Shown: positions 36,217 through 45,778, numbered from the stretch's first letter. The stretch is 64,000 nt of DNA from CAZQQU01 sp964595625 (GCA_964595625.1 CAZQQU010000005.1:62001-126000); one strand, 5' to 3'. Notes: generated by a model from the sequence alone, not told the origin. Numbers and translations are program-made.

Positions 36217-37710
36217 ATGTCGATTAAGTCTTCTACAGCAGTCGCTTTGAGTAAACTCATAAAGGCCCAAACGCAACGCTGGGCCTCCAAACCTATAGCA
36301 ACCCAACAAAAAGTTTTTAAAAAACTAATCGATGGGGGCCGACAAACTGCTTTTGGTAAAGACCATCAATTTGAGGCTATACAGTCTTACGAAGATTTTA
36401 AACATCGTGTTCCCGTACGCGATTATGAAGCGTTAAAACCTTATATCGAACGAATTTTACAAGGAGAGAAAAATGTGTTGTGGAAAGGTGTGCCCCTCTA
36501 TTTTGCCAAGACCTCAGGAACCACTTCCGGGGCCAAATACATCCCGCTGACTCGCGAATCCATGCCCCACCATATACAGTCTGCACGAAATGCACTGTTA
36601 CATTACTTGGCCGAAACCGGGAACAAATCGTTTGTCGATGGTAAAATGATTTTTTTACAAGGCAGCCCGGTATTACAAGACCACCACGGTATTCAGATAG
36701 GACGCTTGTCAGGAATCGTAGCTCATTATGTCCCCAAATACTTACAAAAAAACCGCTTGCCTTCTTGGAAAACCAATTGTATAGAAGATTGGGAAACCAA
36801 AGTCAACCGGATCGTTGAAGAAACATACCAACAAAACCTGACACTCATCAGTGGAATCCCCCCTTGGGTACAGATGTATTTTGAAAAACTAATAGAAAAA
36901 ACCGGACGGCCTATCGGTGAAATTTTCCCTAATTTCTCTTTGTTTGTGTATGGCGGAGTTAATTACGAACCTTACCGAAATACTTTCGAAAAACTAATCG
37001 GCCGCCCAGTTCATAGCATCGAAATGTATCCGGCATCGGAAGGTTTTTTTGCGTATCAAGATACCCAAAAAGAAAAAGGCATGCTATTATTGCTACAGTC
37101 GGGTATATTCTATGAATTTATTCCTGCCGCGGAATTTTTTTCTGAAAATCCTCCGCGACTTAGCTTAGCGGAAGTTGATTTGGGAGTCAACTACGTACTG
37201 ATTATATCTACCAATGCCGGTTTGTGGGCCTACAACACCGGCGATACGGTACAATTTACCTCCTTAGACCCCTACCGAGTGGTGGTAACCGGAAGAATCA
37301 AACACTTTATTTCAGCCTTTGGAGAGCACGTAATCGGTAGTGAAGTAGAGCAAGCGCTGAAAAAAGGCATAGAGAATTTCCCCGAAGTATCGGTTTATGA
37401 ATTTACCGTAGCACCCAATGTCACCCCTTCCGAAGGAGGACTGCCCTATCACCAATGGCTGATTGAATTTGAAAATCCGCCGCATGATCTAGCTGCTTTT
37501 TCTCAAACTATCGACCAGGCTTTACAAAATCTCAACCCGTATTATTTGGATTTGATCCAAGGAAAAGTATTACAACCTTTAAAAATTTCGGTTTTACCGA
37601 AAGGGAGTTTTACGGCCTATATGAAATCGGAGGGTAAATTAGGAGGTCAAAATAAACTTCCTCGACTTTCAAACGACCGAAAAATTGCTGATGCAGTATT
37701 AAAATTCTGA
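36217..37710 (+). CDS. GH3 auxin-responsive-promoter-like acyl-adenylating enzyme
   Basis: 497 residues. Member of the GH3 branch of the ANL adenylate-forming superfamily, which in plants conjugates amino acids to jasmonate or auxin. The ATP-binding motif TSGTTSGAKYIPLT, the YPASEGFFAYQD block and NTGDTVQFT are seen; the C-terminal domain contains GRIKHFISAFGEHVIGSEVE. No signal peptide. Bacterial members are common in Bacteroidota but have no established substrate. Nine bases after the M23 gene, so co-transcription is likely. Confidence 0.88.
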   Translation: MSIKSSTAVALSKLIKAQTQRWASKPIATQQKVFKKLIDGGRQTAFGKDHQFEAIQSYEDFKHRVPVRDYEALKPYIERILQGEKNVLWKGVPLYFAKTSGTTSGAKYIPLTRESMPHHIQSARNALLHYLAETGNKSFVDGKMIFLQGSPVLQDHHGIQIGRLSGIVAHYVPKYLQKNRLPSWKTNCIEDWETKVNRIVEETYQQNLTLISGIPPWVQMYFEKLIEKTGRPIGEIFPNFSLFVYGGVNYEPYRNTFEKLIGRPVHSIEMYPASEGFFAYQDTQKEKGMLLLLQSGIFYEFIPAAEFFSENPPRLSLAEVDLGVNYVLIISTNAGLWAYNTGDTVQFTSLDPYRVVVTGRIKHFISAFGEHVIGSEVEQALKKGIENFPEVSVYEFTVAPNVTPSEGGLPYHQWLIEFENPPHDLAAFSQTIDQALQNLNPYYLDLIQGKVLQPLKISVLPKGSFTAYMKSEGKLGGQNKLPRLSNDRKIADAVLKF

Positions 37711-37774
37711 AGGCATTTTTAACTTCCAATAATTACTTCTACGAAAGGCTAGGTTGATAGGAAGATTAAGCACC

Positions 37775-38821
37775 TTATTCAATAAAAGAATTCCATCCCA
37801 TAGCTTTTAGAGGAATTTTAGTGTGCTCTCGGGTGATAATATGGATACCTTCGCGTGCTTCCGTAAAGTGACCAATAACCGTAAGGTGGGGATTTCCTTT
37901 AATCTTGGCGTAATCCTTTTGCGAAAGCGCAAATAGCAGTTCATAATCTTCACCCCCACTGAGGGCAATGGTGGTACTGTCTAGGTTAAATTCTTCACAG
38001 GTACGAATTACTTGAGGATCTAAGGGAATTTTATCTTCGTACAAATTACACCCCACTTTAGAATGTTTACACAAATGCATAATTTCTGAGGATAGTCCGT
38101 CGCTGACATCGATCATAGCGGTGGGCACCACCTCCAAATCGGCCAAGAGCTTGACTATGTCTTTGCGCGCCTCGGGTTTGAGTTGACGCTCAATCAAGTA
38201 GGTATAATCGCTCAAATCGGGTTGGTTATTGGGATTGGCTTGAAACACTTGTTTTTCTCGTTCTAAAACTTGTAATCCCAAATAAGCAGCACCAATATCT
38301 CCGGTTAACACCAATAAATCGTTGGGATTGGCTCCGTTTCGATAGGTGATTTTTTCAGGCATTGCCCAACCCAAAGCCGTGATACTGATGATTAATCCCC
38401 GGGTAGAAGAGGTGGTGTCTCCTCCCACCACATCCACTTGGTACAAATCGGCTGCAGTTTTAATTCCTTGATAAAGTTCTTCGACGGCTTCCAAAGGAAA
38501 GCGGTTTGAGATGGCAAAAGAAACAGTAATTTGAGTGGCTTCGCCATTCATGGCATAGATATCCGAAAGATTGGCCATCACCGACTTGTAGCCTAAATGC
38601 TTGAGCGGCATGTAGCTCAAATCAAAATGAACTCCCTCTATCAACATATCTGTAGTTACTAACAACTGCCTATTGGGATCGTATAGAACCGCAGCATCAT
38701 CGCCCACGCCTTTGATAGTGGAGCTGTGGTGTATTTTAATAGAGCGCGTGAGATGGTCTATCAAACCAAATTCGCCTAAGGAAGCTATTGTTTTCGGGGG
38801 TTTGTTTTCGGATTGACTCAT
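37775..38821 (-). CDS. thiL: thiamine-monophosphate kinase
   Basis: 348 residues. Phosphorylates thiamine monophosphate to the active cofactor thiamine diphosphate. Family blocks present: GVGDDAAVL, VTTDMLIEGVHFDLSY, ANLSDIYAMNGEA, VGGDTTSS and AMIDVSDGLSSEI, with GEDYELLFAL near the C-terminus. No other thi gene is in the window. Convergent with the GH3-type gene. Confidence 0.96.
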   Translation of the reverse strand: MSQSENKPPKTIASLGEFGLIDHLTRSIKIHHSSTIKGVGDDAAVLYDPNRQLLVTTDMLIEGVHFDLSYMPLKHLGYKSVMANLSDIYAMNGEATQITVSFAISNRFPLEAVEELYQGIKTAADLYQVDVVGGDTTSSTRGLIISITALGWAMPEKITYRNGANPNDLLVLTGDIGAAYLGLQVLEREKQVFQANPNNQPDLSDYTYLIERQLKPEARKDIVKLLADLEVVPTAMIDVSDGLSSEIMHLCKHSKVGCNLYEDKIPLDPQVIRTCEEFNLDSTTIALSGGEDYELLFALSQKDYAKIKGNPHLTVIGHFTEAREGIHIITREHTKIPLKAMGWNSFIE

Positions 38822-38868
38822 AATTTCCGGTACTAGAGAACAAAGCTACAACATTAATTATTTTCAAA

Positions 38869-39477
38869 CTAACCTATGTCTGGGTTTGTTCTAACCCAAT
38901 CTAAAAGAGCACTGGCGGAGGGTAATTGCAATTTAGACACCAGTCCTTTTAAAAGATCGTCTCTTTGTTGCTCACTTATAAAAAGATTTTGATGCCAACT
39001 AGTAATGGAATCGTGTTGAGCAATCAACTTGAGTATTTTTTTTTCAGAAGTCGTGAGTCCGGTATGTTGTTGTTGGTTTTGATCTCTTATTTTTTGAGGC
39101 AAGTAATAACCCTGCTGACGAATTACCTCCAGACAGTTGTCAAATTCTTCCAACAAAGTTTCTTTAAGTAAATAGCCCGACAGATGTAGGTCTTTCAGTT
39201 GTTCTTCTGTATTTATTTTAGAATCAAAAGTTAGCAAAACAATTTGAGTAGAACTCCCGGCTTGAGCACAAAGCTTAGCCACCTCCATACCCGAATATCC
39301 GGGCATCATATTGTCTATCAACGCTATATCAGGCATTAGCTCCACGATACGCTCATAGGCCGTTATACCATTGTCAGCCGTACCCAACACGGTACCACCT
39401 TTTTGTTGTACAAAGCGACTAATAGTTTTGAGCATCAGATCATGATCATCGGCTATAAAAAAAGTCAGACTATGCAT
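38869..39477 (-). CDS. response regulator with degenerate LuxR-type output domain
   Basis: 202 residues. The receiver is complete: acidic pair at 10-11, phospho-acceptor Asp55 (ALIDNMMPG), Thr83 and Lys105. The output region (about 135-195) can be aligned with the LuxR/NarL fold (TTSEKKILKLIAQ at the start, FISEQQ, KLQLPSASALLDWVR) but the usual NKEIA and TVKxHxxNI segments read ITSWHQ and QRDDLLKGLV. DNA-contacting residues therefore seem lost. Its ATG overlaps the stop of the histidine kinase gene by 8 bases, so the two form one unit. Output may be by protein contact rather than DNA binding. Confidence 0.85.
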   Translation of the reverse strand: MHSLTFFIADDHDLMLKTISRFVQQKGGTVLGTADNGITAYERIVELMPDIALIDNMMPGYSGMEVAKLCAQAGSSTQIVLLTFDSKINTEEQLKDLHLSGYLLKETLLEEFDNCLEVIRQQGYYLPQKIRDQNQQQHTGLTTSEKKILKLIAQHDSITSWHQNLFISEQQRDDLLKGLVSKLQLPSASALLDWVRTNPDIG

Positions 39478-41482
39478 GAGGATATGGAATTATATATTCT
39501 ATGGTGGTTCCCTTTCCAAATTCCGAATTCACTTTCATGATTCCATTGAGGTAACGCGTACGCTCTTTAAGTGTTTTGAGACCCAAAGATTTAAAATCAT
39601 TAAACTTTTCTGAAAAATCAAACCCCACGCCGTTATCTTTGAGGCTAATTCGGATGGTGGATTTTTGTTTATCAATCAAAACCTGAACTGCGGTAGCTTG
39701 AGAATGTTTAAGTATATTGTTTAGAGTCTCTTGCACAATTCTAAAAACATGTATTTCCTTTTCGGAAGAAAGGATTTTATCAATGTTTTCTATCTCCGAT
39801 GTAAAAAAGATGTCGCTGGTTTCTTCCACCTGATGGAGGGTATTTTTAATAGCTTGAGTAATCCCTAATTCTTGTAGTTGATAGGGATGTAGTGCCCGTG
39901 AAATACCTCGAACTTCTTCAATGGCGTTTTCTATCAAACTTTTGGTAGAATCGTCTTTACTGAGCACAACCTTATTTTTGATAAGTAAAAGACTCTGGCC
40001 CAAACCATCGTGCAAATCTTTTGACATTCGTTTGCGCTCTTCTTCTTGTGCTTTTAGCAGGTCTTGAGTAAATTTTTCCTGCATATTTTTTTTGGCTTTC
40101 AGGTTTTGTTGGTTTTTGTATAAAAACAAAAGAATAAAAGCCAAGGTGAGTAAACTGCCTCCTAAAATATATTGCTTGGTGAGGTTTGAGTTTTTTTCCT
40201 TTAGTAGAGCTATACTGCCTGTTTTTTCAATAAGTTCTTTTTCCTTTCTCTCACTATCATAGAGGGTTTGGTAATAAAGTACGCTTTTTACTTTTTCTTC
40301 ATCAAAGATGGAATCTTTTAGCTGTACATACAACTTGTGGTGGTATAACGATTTTTCAAATTCCCCCACTTGTTCGTATATTTCTGAAAGGTATTGGTGG
40401 GTTTTAAGTGTTTCGTTTTTATAACTGAGCTTTTTGGTGATTTCCAAACGCTCAAGGGCCGACTTTTCAGCTTCTTCCCAATTTTTCTCAAAAATTAATA
40501 TCCGAATAAACGGGCCTAAAAAGTTCATTCTTAGGAATTCATTTTCAGGGTTTTGATTTACATAAGATCGGGCGATTTCCATTTCATGCCTTGATTTTTC
40601 AACGGCTCCTTGATTGATATATATTTCTGAAAGAGCCGCATGCGCCACTACGTATATATGAGCTTGATACTCGGCATTAGCTGTGTATTCTATCGCTTTT
40701 TTAAGAGACTCTTCGCGTCGTATTTGATCGTTTTTTTTATTGTAATCTAACGAATTGTTATAATAAAAAATGGCTAAGGAAGCTAACTGATTGTTCTCCA
40801 GCATAAACTGAATTAGTTTTTCTCGCTCCTCAATAGCCTGATCCAGTAAGCCATTTTCGCTGTAGAGTATTATTTCTCCATTTCGAGCGTGAATCATATA
40901 CTCAATATCTCCTACTTGCTCGTATAAGGCGTAGGCCTCTTTATAATCTTTTCCGGCTTCGGCATATTTACCAATATTGTTAAAGGATTGAGCTCGATAA
41001 AGATAAGCGTCTGCTATAAAAACAGTGTCTTTTGTTTGGTAGTTTTCAATGGCTTGGGAGTAATCTTTGATGGCATCCTCTAATGAAATCAAATAATTGG
41101 CTCCTCCTCGCTTCAGGTACAATCCGCCCCGATAATAACTATCCTCAATTTGATCCATATGGGCGATCACCTTATCAATAATCTCAATTACCAGGGGTTG
41201 TTTGGAAGGAAATACCGAAACCGGATACGACAGTGACATGGCCTTTTGTGCTGCCTCACTATACTTTTTATTCGCCAATGCCACTTCTACATATTGGCCT
41301 GTATAGTCAATAAACTGGTCAAACTCCTTCTTATCCAAGGCGTCTGTAATCAAACTATCTAACTTATACAGCCGATTTTCAATAGTCTCACTTGTTTTAC
41401 TTTTGGCCACATTATTTTTTTCCTGTGAATAGCAGAAATGAGTCAACACGAGAATGAGCACAAACGTGGAGCATAATCTCAT
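39470..41482 (-). CDS. TPR-containing sensor histidine kinase (HisKA_3 type)
   Basis: 670 residues from the ATG at 41482; the TTG at 41509 is less likely because MRLCSTFVLILVLTHFCYSQ is a complete signal peptide. The periplasmic part (about 20-430) is a chain of tetratricopeptide-like repeats. One transmembrane helix near residue 445 (LGGSLLTLAFILLFLY) leads to a coiled coil and the dimerisation/phosphorylation helix EEERKRMSKDLHDGLGQ, whose His is the phosphorylation site. The ATPase domain has LNNILKHSQAT and DNGVGFDF. Partner is the overlapping response regulator. Signal unknown. Confidence 0.92.
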   Translation of the reverse strand: MRLCSTFVLILVLTHFCYSQEKNNVAKSKTSETIENRLYKLDSLITDALDKKEFDQFIDYTGQYVEVALANKKYSEAAQKAMSLSYPVSVFPSKQPLVIEIIDKVIAHMDQIEDSYYRGGLYLKRGGANYLISLEDAIKDYSQAIENYQTKDTVFIADAYLYRAQSFNNIGKYAEAGKDYKEAYALYEQVGDIEYMIHARNGEIILYSENGLLDQAIEEREKLIQFMLENNQLASLAIFYYNNSLDYNKKNDQIRREESLKKAIEYTANAEYQAHIYVVAHAALSEIYINQGAVEKSRHEMEIARSYVNQNPENEFLRMNFLGPFIRILIFEKNWEEAEKSALERLEITKKLSYKNETLKTHQYLSEIYEQVGEFEKSLYHHKLYVQLKDSIFDEEKVKSVLYYQTLYDSERKEKELIEKTGSIALLKEKNSNLTKQYILGGSLLTLAFILLFLYKNQQNLKAKKNMQEKFTQDLLKAQEEERKRMSKDLHDGLGQSLLLIKNKVVLSKDDSTKSLIENAIEEVRGISRALHPYQLQELGITQAIKNTLHQVEETSDIFFTSEIENIDKILSSEKEIHVFRIVQETLNNILKHSQATAVQVLIDKQKSTIRISLKDNGVGFDFSEKFNDFKSLGLKTLKERTRYLNGIMKVNSEFGKGTTIEYIIPYPHA

Positions 41483-41520
41483 AGGAAGAAGTTTAATGGG
41501 AGTACACAAAATTAAAAAAA

Positions 41521-41964
41521 CTATTTAAAGTATACGCAATTTCTACCGTAATCAATGATGGCACGTGCTTTTTTTAATACGTCGGCACCGATAATTCCCG
41601 CCACCGGTTCAATCTCAGCTCCGATTAGGGCTTCATTGACATGCTGAAGATCAAAAACCACAAATTCCAAATTACTGACCTTCCATTGTTGGATAGTCAC
41701 TTGTTTCGCTTTGGCGAGATAGGTTTCAATACCTGTAATACCCGCACCTGATGCTTTGATTTCACTTCGCTCGGGCGTCAACCCAAAGTCATGTACACAA
41801 TGCAATCCCAAACAACTATTCGATGCTCCCGTGTCTAATATAAAAACGCCCGAAATACCATTAATACGAGCTTTGATTTTGAAGTGATTACTGGCTACTT
41901 TTTGCAAAGGAATCCGAATATAGTGTTTGGCTTCTAAGAAAGCCCTCAGTGTTTTCACAGGCAA
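41521..41964 (-). CDS. retropepsin-like aspartic protease family protein
   Basis: About 147 residues; no ATG, start either TTG at 41964 or GTG at 41958. The catalytic-type motif FILDTGASNSCLG (DTGAS at 44-48) and the second half motif GIIGADVL (ILG-type) match single-domain clan AA proteases that would act as dimers. No signal peptide. Located 11 bases after the sensor kinase start region, divergent from tatD. Substrate unknown. Confidence 0.85.
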   Translation of the reverse strand: MPVKTLRAFLEAKHYIRIPLQKVASNHFKIKARINGISGVFILDTGASNSCLGLHCVHDFGLTPERSEIKASGAGITGIETYLAKAKQVTIQQWKVSNLEFVVFDLQHVNEALIGAEIEPVAGIIGADVLKKARAIIDYGRNCVYFK

Positions 41965-42015
41965 TTAATTTTGAACCACAAAGATACACAACAAAAAATA
42001 GTTAGTTTTGTATTC

Positions 42016-42783
42016 ATGATTTTAACGGATACACATACCCATCTGTATAGCGAAGCCTTTAATACCGATCGCGACGCCATGATACAACGAGCAATCCAAG
42101 TTGGTGTAACACGTTTTTTTATTCCGGCGATTGACTCCTCGTATGCACCGGCCATGTACGAACTGGAAAAAAATTATCCCGAGCAGGTTTTTTTGATGAT
42201 GGGATTGCATCCCACTTCTGTTCGAGAAAATTATTTGGAAGAACTCGATTTTGTGTACGAACAATTTCAGCAGCGTTCTTTTTACGCTGTTGGCGAAATT
42301 GGTATTGACCTATACTGGGACACCTCTACTTTACAACTCCAGCAAGATGCTTTTAAAAAGCAAATTCAATTAGCCAAAAAATTCCAATTACCCATTGTGA
42401 TTCACTGCCGTAATTCGTTTGACGAAATTTTCGAAATTTTAGAGGACGAAAAAAGCGACGATTTATTCGGTATATTTCACTGCTTCACAGGTACCAAAGA
42501 ACACGCTTTTCGGGCTATTTCGTACGGAATGAAACTCGGTATCGGTGGGGTAGTTACTTTTGCAAATGGAAAAATCGACCAATTTTTACACCAAATTCCC
42601 ATAGAGCATATTGTTTTAGAAACGGATGCACCTTATTTAACCCCAGCTCCATTCCGAGGCAAACGAAATGAAAGTAGTTATTTGACTTATGTGGTAGAAA
42701 AAGTTGCTGATTTGTACCAACTTTCGGTGGAAGAAGTAGCTGCCATAACCACTCAAAATTCGAAAGAAGTTTTTTCGATATAA
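42016..42783 (+). CDS. tatD: TatD family metal-dependent hydrolase
   Basis: 255 residues from the ATG at 42016 (the frame is open to 41971). TatD-type deoxyribonucleases are TIM-barrel enzymes with two metals. Visible motifs: TDTHTHLY (H-x-H), AVGEIGIDLYWD (EIGLD), VIHCRNSFDE (HxR), GIFHCFTGT and LETDAPYLTPAPFRGKRNE. Ten bases before rnpA, probably co-transcribed. Confidence 0.93.
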   Translation: MILTDTHTHLYSEAFNTDRDAMIQRAIQVGVTRFFIPAIDSSYAPAMYELEKNYPEQVFLMMGLHPTSVRENYLEELDFVYEQFQQRSFYAVGEIGIDLYWDTSTLQLQQDAFKKQIQLAKKFQLPIVIHCRNSFDEIFEILEDEKSDDLFGIFHCFTGTKEHAFRAISYGMKLGIGGVVTFANGKIDQFLHQIPIEHIVLETDAPYLTPAPFRGKRNESSYLTYVVEKVADLYQLSVEEVAAITTQNSKEVFSI

Positions 42784-42793
42784 ACGCTCCACC

Positions 42794-43177
42794 ATGTCCT
42801 TTCGATTTCGGAAATACGAAAAACTAAAAAGTCAAAAACGCATCGAGCAGATTTTCCAAACCGGGAAATCGGTTTCTGCCTATCCGTTAAAATTGTACTA
42901 CTCCCCCATCGACACCCCTCTTAAAACTCGATTTGAAGTGGGATTTTCAGTTCCCAAACGCCATTTTAAAAAAGCAGTTGACCGTAATTATATCAAGCGC
43001 CTTCTTCGCGAAAATTACCGCCTCAACAAAAATCTACTTGAAAATCTTCCCGCACCTTCCTACGGGCTGATGTTGGTCTATACTGGTAAAGAAATACCCG
43101 ATTTTACTACGCTACAACGTTCCTATCGCAAACTTATCGCTCTTTTCGTAAAGACTGAAACTCCCAACACTCCATAA
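42794..43177 (+). CDS. rnpA: ribonuclease P protein component
   Basis: 127 residues. Small basic protein that binds RNase P RNA and helps mature tRNA 5' ends. The RNR-type motif is seen in KAVDRNYIKRLLREN, and the start KYEKLKSQKRIEQIFQTGK is typical. The usual neighbour rpmH is not here; instead it follows tatD and precedes a structured intergenic element. Confidence 0.94.
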   Translation: MSFRFRKYEKLKSQKRIEQIFQTGKSVSAYPLKLYYSPIDTPLKTRFEVGFSVPKRHFKKAVDRNYIKRLLRENYRLNKNLLENLPAPSYGLMLVYTGKEIPDFTTLQRSYRKLIALFVKTETPNTP

Positions 43178-43210
43178 AAATCCAGTTGGATTTAAATTTT
43201 GGTATATTCC

Positions 43211-43305
43211 TTGTGAAGCTGCTAACATTCACAACCAACAAGTTTTAGAAATGTGCCAGGTTTCCAGTCCCAGTACTGACACCAACGGGATTTTTTTCTA
43301 AAACT
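43211..43305 (+). ncRNA. candidate structured RNA or leader between rnpA and the DUF4349 gene
   Basis: Two nested structures in 95 bases. First, TTGTGAA / TTCACAA (43211-43217, 43228-43234). Second, a perfect 11-base-pair stem AGTTTTAGAAA / TTTCTAAAACT (43241-43251, 43295-43305) enclosing GTGCCAG / CTGACAC (43253-43259, 43276-43282, one mismatch). The outer stem ends 17 bases before the DUF4349 ATG and is not followed by a T tract, so a simple terminator is unlikely. It could be a 5' leader or a small RNA; I cannot assign it to a known class. Confidence 0.45.
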
Positions 43306-43322
43306 TCTAAAAAATTTAAAAG

Positions 43323-44153
43323 ATGAAAAATGTTAGTTTACTACTATTGGGATTGATTTGGGCTTGCTCTAACTCTCCTTCTTCCGAAGCAACTTATGAA
43401 AATTTTGAAGAAATTTTAATCGCTGACATGGCTGATGCCACAGGTGCTAATACGATTCAACTTCAGGCTGAAAAGGATATTGAAGACCTGAAAATCATTA
43501 AAACTGCTACCTTAAGATTTCCCACGGATGATCTCGAAAAAACGCGCCAACGCATCCGAGCAGCGGTGGGTTCTTACAACGGAATAATCCAAAACGACCG
43601 TAGCGGGAAAGGCTATAACGAATGGTACCGAGAAATGGTTATTCGGGTTCCTTCGAAGCACTTCCATACGGTGTTAGACTCTATTTCTAACGGAGTTAGT
43701 TACTTTGATACCCACGAAGTGTCCCAGCAGGATGTATCCGAAGAATTTGTGGATTTACAAGCGCGACTGAAAGCCAAAAGACAATTAGAAGCGCGTTATC
43801 TCGAATTACTCCGTATGGCCAAAAATGTTTCGGAAGTTTTGGATATTGAAAGAGAGCTTTCTAAAATCCGCGAAGAAATAGAAGTCCGAGAAGGCCGTTT
43901 ACAATATTTACAGGATCGGGTTTCGTATAGCACCATTAATTTGTACTTTTACAAAACCAGCGTCGAAACCGGTGTAACCGTATCGTACGGATCCAAAATG
44001 TGGAATGCCATCCAATCGGGATGGAGCGGATTGTCCTATTTTTTCTTAGGACTGCTTCATATCTGGCCGTTTTTTGTAATTTTAATCCTTATTTTTTTGT
44101 TTATAAAGCGTTATTTTTCAAAAAAGAATAAAAAAACAACATCCCAATCATGA
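43323..44153 (+). CDS. DUF4349 lipoprotein
   Basis: 276 residues. Lipoprotein signal with lipobox LIWAC (Cys15). The middle part has the DUF4349 pattern: ATLRFPTDDLEKTRQRI, VIRVPSKHFHTVLDSI, then a long coiled coil (about 140-195, RLKAKRQLEARYLELL) and SYSTINLYF. A C-terminal transmembrane helix (about 240-262) ends in a lysine-rich tail, so it may bridge membranes or be anchored twice. Overlaps the S41 protease gene by four bases. Function unknown. Confidence 0.85.
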   Translation: MKNVSLLLLGLIWACSNSPSSEATYENFEEILIADMADATGANTIQLQAEKDIEDLKIIKTATLRFPTDDLEKTRQRIRAAVGSYNGIIQNDRSGKGYNEWYREMVIRVPSKHFHTVLDSISNGVSYFDTHEVSQQDVSEEFVDLQARLKAKRQLEARYLELLRMAKNVSEVLDIERELSKIREEIEVREGRLQYLQDRVSYSTINLYFYKTSVETGVTVSYGSKMWNAIQSGWSGLSYFFLGLLHIWPFFVILILIFLFIKRYFSKKNKKTTSQS

Positions 44154-45778
44154 GAAAGAACATTCTTCTTGTAGTACTCGCTGCCACTATTAGCATCGGA
44201 GCCATTCGGTATAAAAATGATTTCTTTGAAATTGCCAAGCAGATTGAAATTTTTACAACTCTTTTCAAAGAACTCAATATGAATTATGTAGATGAAACCA
44301 TTCCTGCCGAATTGATGGATAAAGCGATCCAAGGGATGCTCGAAGGACTAGACCCCTACACGGTGTATTACAACGAACAAGATGTAGAGCAAGCCAGAAT
44401 AAATCAAACCGGTTCGTTTAGTGGTATCGGTGCCTACATCAGAACAATGGAAAACCGACTGGTGGTAATTGAGCCATGGAAAGACGGTCCGGCAGACAAA
44501 GCCGGTCTGAAAGCCGCAGATGAGATTATCCAAATAGGCGATGTCCAAGTAGCCCAATTTAACGACAATGCAGGAGAATTGTTAAAAGGTGCTCCCGGCT
44601 CCACCGTGGAAGTAACTTACATCCGACAAGGGAAAACCGAGAAAACAACCATCACCCGCGAATCGGTGGAAATCAAAGCAGTGCCCTACTACACCCTGAT
44701 TGAAGGTGAAGTGGGGTATATAGTTTTAAGTACGTTTAATCAAAAAACCACCTTGGAAACGCGAGCAGCTTTAAACGATTTAAAAAAACAAGGAGCTACC
44801 AGTATCATTATCGATTTACGGGGTAATGGAGGGGGATTGATGCGTGAGGCTATCAACGTAATGAATTTATTTGTTCCCAAAAATGAAATCATCACCACTA
44901 CGCAGTCGGCGATCGAAAAATACAACCAAGTATATCGCACCTCTACCAATCCGATTGATACCGAAATACCGGTGGCCGTATTGATTAACGGACGCAGTGC
45001 TTCTGCCAGTGAAATTGTAGCCGGTGCTTTTCAGGATTTAGACCGAGGCGTGGTTATCGGTGCGCGAAGTTTCGGAAAAGGGTTGGTACAACGCCCGAAA
45101 CAACTAACCTATGGCACCCAACTAAAAGTGACTATTTCTAAATACTATACGCCCAGCGGGCGCTGTATCCAAGCCGAAGATTATTTCAATCGGGATGAAA
45201 ATGGTAATCCCATTCGAGCGACAGCCGACAAGTACACTCCTTTTAAGACCAAAAAAGGACGTATCGTCTATGACGGAGGGGGAATTCAACCCGATATCGA
45301 ACTGCCATCGGCTAAGTTTAGTCCTATTACCACCTCCCTATTAAAAGCCAATGCCTTGTTTAATTTCGCCACTCACTATTACTACAAAAACCCACAGGTA
45401 GACGTGAATTCTTTCACTTTAAGTGAAAAAGATTACAACGATTTTATGGCCTTTCTCCGACAGGAAAATTTTTCTTTCGAAACTGAAACCGAAATCGCTT
45501 TAAAAGAAGTAATTAAAAAAGCGGAAGCCGAAGGCATTAATACAGAAATTCAAAAAAACTATCAAAATTTGATGACCGATTTAAGTCAGGTAAAAGACAA
45601 AGAGTTACAAGATAAAAAAGTAGAAATCAAAACCTTACTTACCGACGAAATTGTCAAGCGCTATGCCTATCGGGAAGGTTTATACGAATACCAAGTAAAA
45701 AACAGTCCTGAAATTAAAGAAGCTGTTGCGGTTTTAAAAGATAAAAATCGTTACCAACGTATCTTAAATGGTAAGTAA
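44150..45778 (+). CDS. carboxy-terminal processing protease (S41)
   Basis: 542 residues. Serine protease of the CtpA/Tsp family, exported by an N-terminal signal or anchor (about 3-20). A PDZ domain (about 85-165, GPADKAGLKAADEIIQIG) precedes the catalytic domain with DLRGNGGG, the Ser-containing SASASE (about 282-287) and FGKGLVQ with the catalytic Lys (about 306-312). Helical C-terminal region from about 420. It starts in the last codons of the DUF4349 gene and overlaps the next gene by 11 bases, so three genes are tightly coupled. Confidence 0.93.
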   Translation: MRKNILLVVLAATISIGAIRYKNDFFEIAKQIEIFTTLFKELNMNYVDETIPAELMDKAIQGMLEGLDPYTVYYNEQDVEQARINQTGSFSGIGAYIRTMENRLVVIEPWKDGPADKAGLKAADEIIQIGDVQVAQFNDNAGELLKGAPGSTVEVTYIRQGKTEKTTITRESVEIKAVPYYTLIEGEVGYIVLSTFNQKTTLETRAALNDLKKQGATSIIIDLRGNGGGLMREAINVMNLFVPKNEIITTTQSAIEKYNQVYRTSTNPIDTEIPVAVLINGRSASASEIVAGAFQDLDRGVVIGARSFGKGLVQRPKQLTYGTQLKVTISKYYTPSGRCIQAEDYFNRDENGNPIRATADKYTPFKTKKGRIVYDGGGIQPDIELPSAKFSPITTSLLKANALFNFATHYYYKNPQVDVNSFTLSEKDYNDFMAFLRQENFSFETETEIALKEVIKKAEAEGINTEIQKNYQNLMTDLSQVKDKELQDKKVEIKTLLTDEIVKRYAYREGLYEYQVKNSPEIKEAVAVLKDKNRYQRILNGK

